In this document: positions 36,801-42,800 of the stretch, piece by piece
Layout: every line of letters begins with the position of its first letter
Position numbering within the stretch: the stretch's first letter is position 1
NCBI GenBank assembly: GCA_018398805.1
Contig: JAGFBZ010000907.1
Location: forward strand, 186,001-250,000
Length of the DNA: 64,000 nucleotides
Reading direction: 5' to 3'
Source: Hirundichthys speculiger
Lineage: Eukaryota > Chordata > Actinopteri > Beloniformes > Exocoetidae
Translations under genes and position numbers: made by a program
The notes under the pieces: model-generated
Database searches by the model: none
What the model was told of the DNA's origin: nothing
What the model saw: the letters and a program-made list of their open reading frames with translations, nothing else

Positions 36801-39800
36801 TTTTTTGGGGGCCACCAAAGTTTGTAAACTTTGTGGTTCAGAATTGCAGATCAGAGTAGAATTATCCAATTTACCCAATTTTATGTTTTCCTAATCTCGC
36901 TGCACCTCTAAAGCCAGTGGTACAAAGCTGTGTGACTAATTTCAAAAGAGGTACTCTCACTGAAGAGGGGTGGAGCTGGGAGACTCCGCCCCATTAAACC
37001 AGCTGTTATGAGCAGAGCTGTCAATTCGTTATTAAAGAAGGAGCTTTTGTACTGTATCTCTGGGGTATTAGACAGGGCTTGACACTGTAACCGGCCAACC
37101 GGCCAAATGCTGGTAAAATTTGGCTGTGGCTAGTAACAATTTCTGTCTCACAAGCAACTTTGGCTGGTAACTTATTCTTTGATATGACACATCACAATAG
37201 TTGTACTAATTGTTTGTATTTAAAATGTAAATGCAAGAATATTGTGAAGAAGAAAAAAACTGACAGCAAAACTGTGGCTAGCATAAAGACTAAATGGCTA
37301 ATGACTGAGAAAAAACACTAGCCACAGTGGCTGGTGAGCAAAAAAGTTAGCGTCAAGCCCTGGTATTAGATATATAAAAATATATTGCAGATATTTTATT
37401 GAGCCCTTTGAAGAATAAAGAGTAAAACATCTCCACTTCAAAGGAGTCATATGAGTCCATTTCCTCTTCCAGAATGGTATATTAATTTGTGTATATTTTA
37501 TCTTCTTATTCAGGAGGAGAAACTCTCACACCAGGCAGGGACCGGAGGACACCTGCTTTTCAAGCCCAGGTATGAAAAAAGAAAAAAAAAGGAAAAAAGT
37601 CTCTGTCTCACTTCATTGAACTGATTTAATCATTTGCTTACCAACCTGGACTTATCTTTCTTCGGCTCTCAGAACAACTAAAGCCGCTGACCTACGTGGA
37701 TCCACATACGTACGAGGACCCCAACATAGCGGTCTTGAAGTTTGCCACCGAAATCCACCCGAACCACATAACCAAACAAAAAGTCATTGGAGCTGGTGAG
37801 TGACAACCCTGCTGAGATAATCTGCTGTGGGGCTTTACTCTGAGATGTTGAAAGATCTCTCCAATCCCCAAATGTTCTGTTTATATTTTTCATTTTCCAC
37901 GGTTTAACGAGCTGATTTGACAGTGGTTACTTTAGATAGATTTACATCTATCTGGCTGAGTTCTCTCACAACAAGTTGAGACACTGTTTCGCTGTGTGGC
38001 AACTCTTGGCTGTGATGCGCATGTTTTGGCTGAAGCTGTCACAAACATTACAAAAAAAAAAAAACTGCAGCAGAGATGGTGTTTTGGAAGGATATCCGAA
38101 CACATTCATGGGGCCTTTTTTCTTTTTTTTCTGCGGGGTTACGTTTGTTCAAGTGTGACCACCTTTCCCCTTTGAACCGGCAGCCTTTTACAAGCCCCAG
38201 CTCCCACGACCACATGCCCCCCCCCCCCCCCCCCCCTCATGTGACAGCTGATTCCCATGCTCCCGCACCACGGGCTGTCCACCGTTTACACAATAGCACC
38301 TCTCTCCCTCTTTCCCTTTCTTTCAACGCCAAGCCAGAACACACCTTTGTGAGTGCACCTCAGGCAAAACAGCCTCAGACTTCCTTATTTTCCTCCCGTT
38401 CCAGAAAGCCCTGCAGCTAAAAGTGTAACATTACACACACTTTCATTTAATGCCTGTTATTTAACGCTTTCATGCATGGTGGCCACGACAGTGGGCATCG
38501 ATTCAAAAGCTATGGTCTAGTACAGCTCAGTTCAGTCTAAGTAGTAAGTCCATAATGTCTGAGAGGAAACTTTACCTGTTTTAAGATCAGTCAGGATTCA
38601 CAATTTTCTTCTTTAAATATGTATTTATGACATGTCAGAACAACGAGAAGGGAGATTTTTTTTAATATATCATTTCAGTCAGAAATGTACATAAAAATGA
38701 ATAATATTTGCTTTAATTGCCTTTAAACTGTTTAAGTTGGCTCAGACATTTTGGGCAGCGCTCCACAAGCTTCTCTCAGTATCTGGCTGTTATTTTGGCC
38801 CATCCCTCCTGACGAAGCTGGCGGAGCTGAGTCAAGTTTGTGGGCTTCCTTGCTTGCCTTTTCACTGCCACCCACCAATTTCCTATTACGCTGAGGTCCG
38901 GCCTTTTAAGACGGCCGCTCCAGCAACTTCACTCTGTTGTCCTTAACCAACTTTGCAACTAATTCGGAGGCGAGCTTGGAGTCACTGAGTGTCTGGAAGA
39001 CCCACCCACAGCCAGACTTTAACTTTCTGGCTCATGATGTTGCTCCACGTTACGTACTTTCTTTCTGTTGTGTGAAGTGCTCCAGTATCTCTTGCAGCAA
39101 AGCTGTGTTTATCCTGATTATTGTGATGGCTGTGTGCACCCACGCTGTTCATAATGTCACATTATTATTTAAACAGACGAACGTTGGACGATCAGGCATC
39201 TGGAAGTTGTACCCAAAGATGAGCTAGACATTGCGAAGGCTCATAATTATTTTCTGGACTTTCTGGCTGATGTCTTTTGCTTTTCCCACGATGCCATGCA
39301 GACATCGTGTTTAAAATATGCAGGCGTACCTCTGATTAACTCAGACGAAGTCAGTTAATTAGGCCACCAGAAGCTTCTTCTGCTAAAACATCATCATGTG
39401 GGATTCTCCAAACTGCCACAGACAATGAAGTGCATGTAAACATCTGACTGAGAAGAAGTTTTACTAAGCAGGAACATCTTATCCTTCATTATTCTGACAT
39501 GACGTGATGGTAATAACACAGTCTGAGCTTGTCGTCGGTCTGTGAAGATGAAGAAAATACCAAGAACATAACTTTCCAGGTTCCTTAGAAGTAAATGATC
39601 ACATTCGGAAAAATGAGTACTTTTGTTTTTTGAATAATTGGTGCATGAACGGGTCGAATCGGTTATTCCAATGATGCTGTGTTCTTGCAGGTGAGTTTGG
39701 TGAGGTATACAAGGGTATTTTGAGATTGCCAGCACGGAAAGATGTGTACGTAGCCATCAAGACGCTGAAGCCCGGCTACACAGAGAAACAGAGGCAGGAC

Positions 39801-42800
39801 TTTCTGAGCGAGGCCTCCATCATGGGCCAGTTCTCCCATCAGAACATCATTCACCTGGAAGGCGTGGTGACCAAATGTAAATACGTCTTTTTTTTAAAAC
39901 TTCTTTCTCCACTTTTATCCTGTCGCTTGTTCTGGACCATCAGAGGCTGATGATTTGTTATATTTTCTGCAGTTAAACATGCCATGATCGTGACAGAGTA
40001 CATGGAGAACGGAGCGCTGGACCGGTACCTGAAGGTGAGTCCGCTACTTTGCTTTCTTGATACCATTAATTTATTTCTTTTAACCATCTGAACAAGACTT
40101 TAAAGCTAATATTTTTGTCTATCACTCTCTGTTTTGGTTTGACATACGTTTGGACATGAAATCAGAGATCCGTGCTTATCCTTTTTTTCCGTCAGGACCA
40201 CGACGGCGAGTTCTCCTCCTCCCAGCTGGTGGGCATGCTGCGCGGCATCGCTGCGGGCATGAAGTACCTCTCCGACATGAGCTACGTCCACCGCGACCTG
40301 GCTGCCCGCAACATCCTGGTCAACACTAGCCTGGAGTGTAAAGTGTCTGACTTTGGTCTGTCCCGGGTGCTGGAGGACGACCCTGAGGGGACGTACACCA
40401 CCAGCGTGAGTAGATGCGGGGCCGCCCAGATCGCTTTGAGCTAGTGCTGGGCGATATGACGAAAAATTTATATCACGGTATTTTTCAAAATTATATCGGT
40501 TTCACGGTATATCACGGTATTATTTTTTTGAAGGCACAACTGGGTGTTAACCACTTTTTCTAATCATTTAGAGAGGAATTGCTGCAGTAAATTGGCTTAG
40601 AATGACCTATTTTACTGTCACGAGGAGTGAATATTGTAGAAAAACATTCATATCTACACTAGTATTAATACAGGTTTGCATGAGCTCAAAATGATACTAT
40701 TTACAAAGAGGTGGCACTCGTGATTCTAATTAAGTGAAGGAATCAGAATGCATGATAGTTGCAGTTAAAATACAGAACCCTTTTATTTTTCAATTTTTGC
40801 AAACAACTTGAAAAAACATATTTAGTAAAAAATCAACATTAACTAAACAATGTAAACAACGTTCTGAAGTTGTAGCTGCGGGAGGCAACACCAGGCTGGT
40901 GTTGCCTCCCGCAGCTACAACTTTAGCTCGGCAACATTTGCAGATTATTGTAGTTTGTTGGATGTCGTCTTTTTTAAATCCAAAGAACTTCCACACGACA
41001 GACACGGCTCCTCGTTTAGGGAGAAGTTCCTCAGTCTCATGTTGCCGTTCTGGAGCTCCCACTTCGGGATTTTCGCTGTTTGCAGCATCACCATTGTTGT
41101 GCTTCCAGTACAACTGCAAAACAGTCCCCTGTCAAACAATGTCCTGCGGCACTTACGTTCCGCCGCGCGGCGTTCCCAACGTTGTGTACGCTACAGTACA
41201 TACTCACCGGTATTACGGTATATGAAAAATTCATATCATAAGAAAAATAAACACCGGTATTCAGTATGAACCGGTATACCGCCCAGCACTACTTTGAGCG
41301 CGCGATGAGCGAGGTGTAGCGGGGTGTTTAGAGGATTTTACCTGAATGTTCAGTTCAGCGTCTCAGATGCGCTGTTCTTCTCAAACAGGGAGGTAAGATC
41401 CCCATCCGCTGGACGGCTCCGGAGGCGATAGCCTACAGGAAGTTCACCTCGGCAAGCGATGTGTGGAGTTTTGGCATCGTCATGTGGGAGGTCATGGCGT
41501 TCGGCGAAAGACCTTACTGGGACATGAGCAACCACGAGGCAAGTTTTCATACCTGCAAAAGCCATTTATGTTGAGCGTTACTACCGAGAGAAGATCTAAT
41601 ACGTCACCTGATGATCCTCATGCAGGTGATGAAGGCCATCAACGAGGCTTTCAGGCTGCCTGCACCCATGGACTGCCCCTCGTCTACCAGCTGATGCTGC
41701 AGTGCTGGCTTCAGGATCGCTCCAAGAGGCCGCGGTTCGGAGACATCGTCAGCCTTCTAGACAAGCTGCTGCACAGCCCGGACTCCCTGAAAGCCATCGC
41801 CGACTTTGACCCACGGTAGGATTTACTCGCGAATACGGGAAAGGGCTCATGAAGCACATTTGTCTTGTGCTGACTCTACATCCTGGAGTAGCTGCCACTG
41901 TCAACACCCAGTTCTTGGAAACGGACCCGTAGCCAAAGCTTTTGCAGTATAATTAATCTGAATTCAGTTTTTAGTCCCGCTCCTTTCAGTCTGTTACTCA
42001 TTCCTTCCTGTTATTAACCAACGTGGCCTCAAACCCCGATGGTGAGCGCTGACAACGGAGAATTTAAGACGAGAAAAGAGGCTGCGCTAGTTTCTAATCA
42101 TCACCCACAGCTTTGCAACAACCACACTTGTGGATACTGAAATCTTTGGATGCGAAAATCCTCAGAATATTTATCAAAGTGAAAGCATTGTTGAAGCGCA
42201 CATGAAAAGTTTCATATGGAAATTATAGACTTTCTAGACATAAATCGAGCCTTGTTCATTTAAATCCTGACTAAGGCAGCAGAGACAAGACATGGATTAA
42301 TGTGCAAACCCGACTTGAACTCGATCTGAGGAGCTGATCTTGATTAACATTCAATAAAAGTTAAAAAATAAAAAGAGCGTTTAGGGTCAAATGAAGCAAA
42401 AGGGGAGCAGCATTAAGACAGTCTGACACCTGCCTTTGTGTGCTGATGAAAAAAAGGTATGTGCACTCAGGGCTGAAGCTTTGTTTGCGATGGCGTGCAT
42501 GATTGCACCGTTTTTCTCTCCTTTTGTGAGCGAGGATTAATGCCAGAAACGGTGAGAAGGGACATGAGGCTGTCATGCTCGGATCTTAATCAGCTCCTAA
42601 CCCGACTCCCCCAACCGGTTTTTAAAGCGCTCGCTGGTTTCCTGCAGGGTAATTACAGGCCTCGTTCATCTGCCTTTGTTGTGGGAAAGCCTGTTGATTG
42701 TTGTCATTTGGATCTACTTTCCTTTCTCAGCGTGTCCATCCGCCTGCCCAGCACCAGCGGGTCGGACGGTTCTCCCTTCAGGTCGGTGTCCGAATGGCTG

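Noticed and set aside
41542..41542. GT donor after GCAA as the true end of exon 14
   Set aside because: It would replace the strongly conserved VMKAIN...MDCPS block by unrelated sequence. The GC donor gives perfect agreement with the family, so GT is treated as a compensating coincidence unless transcripts show it.
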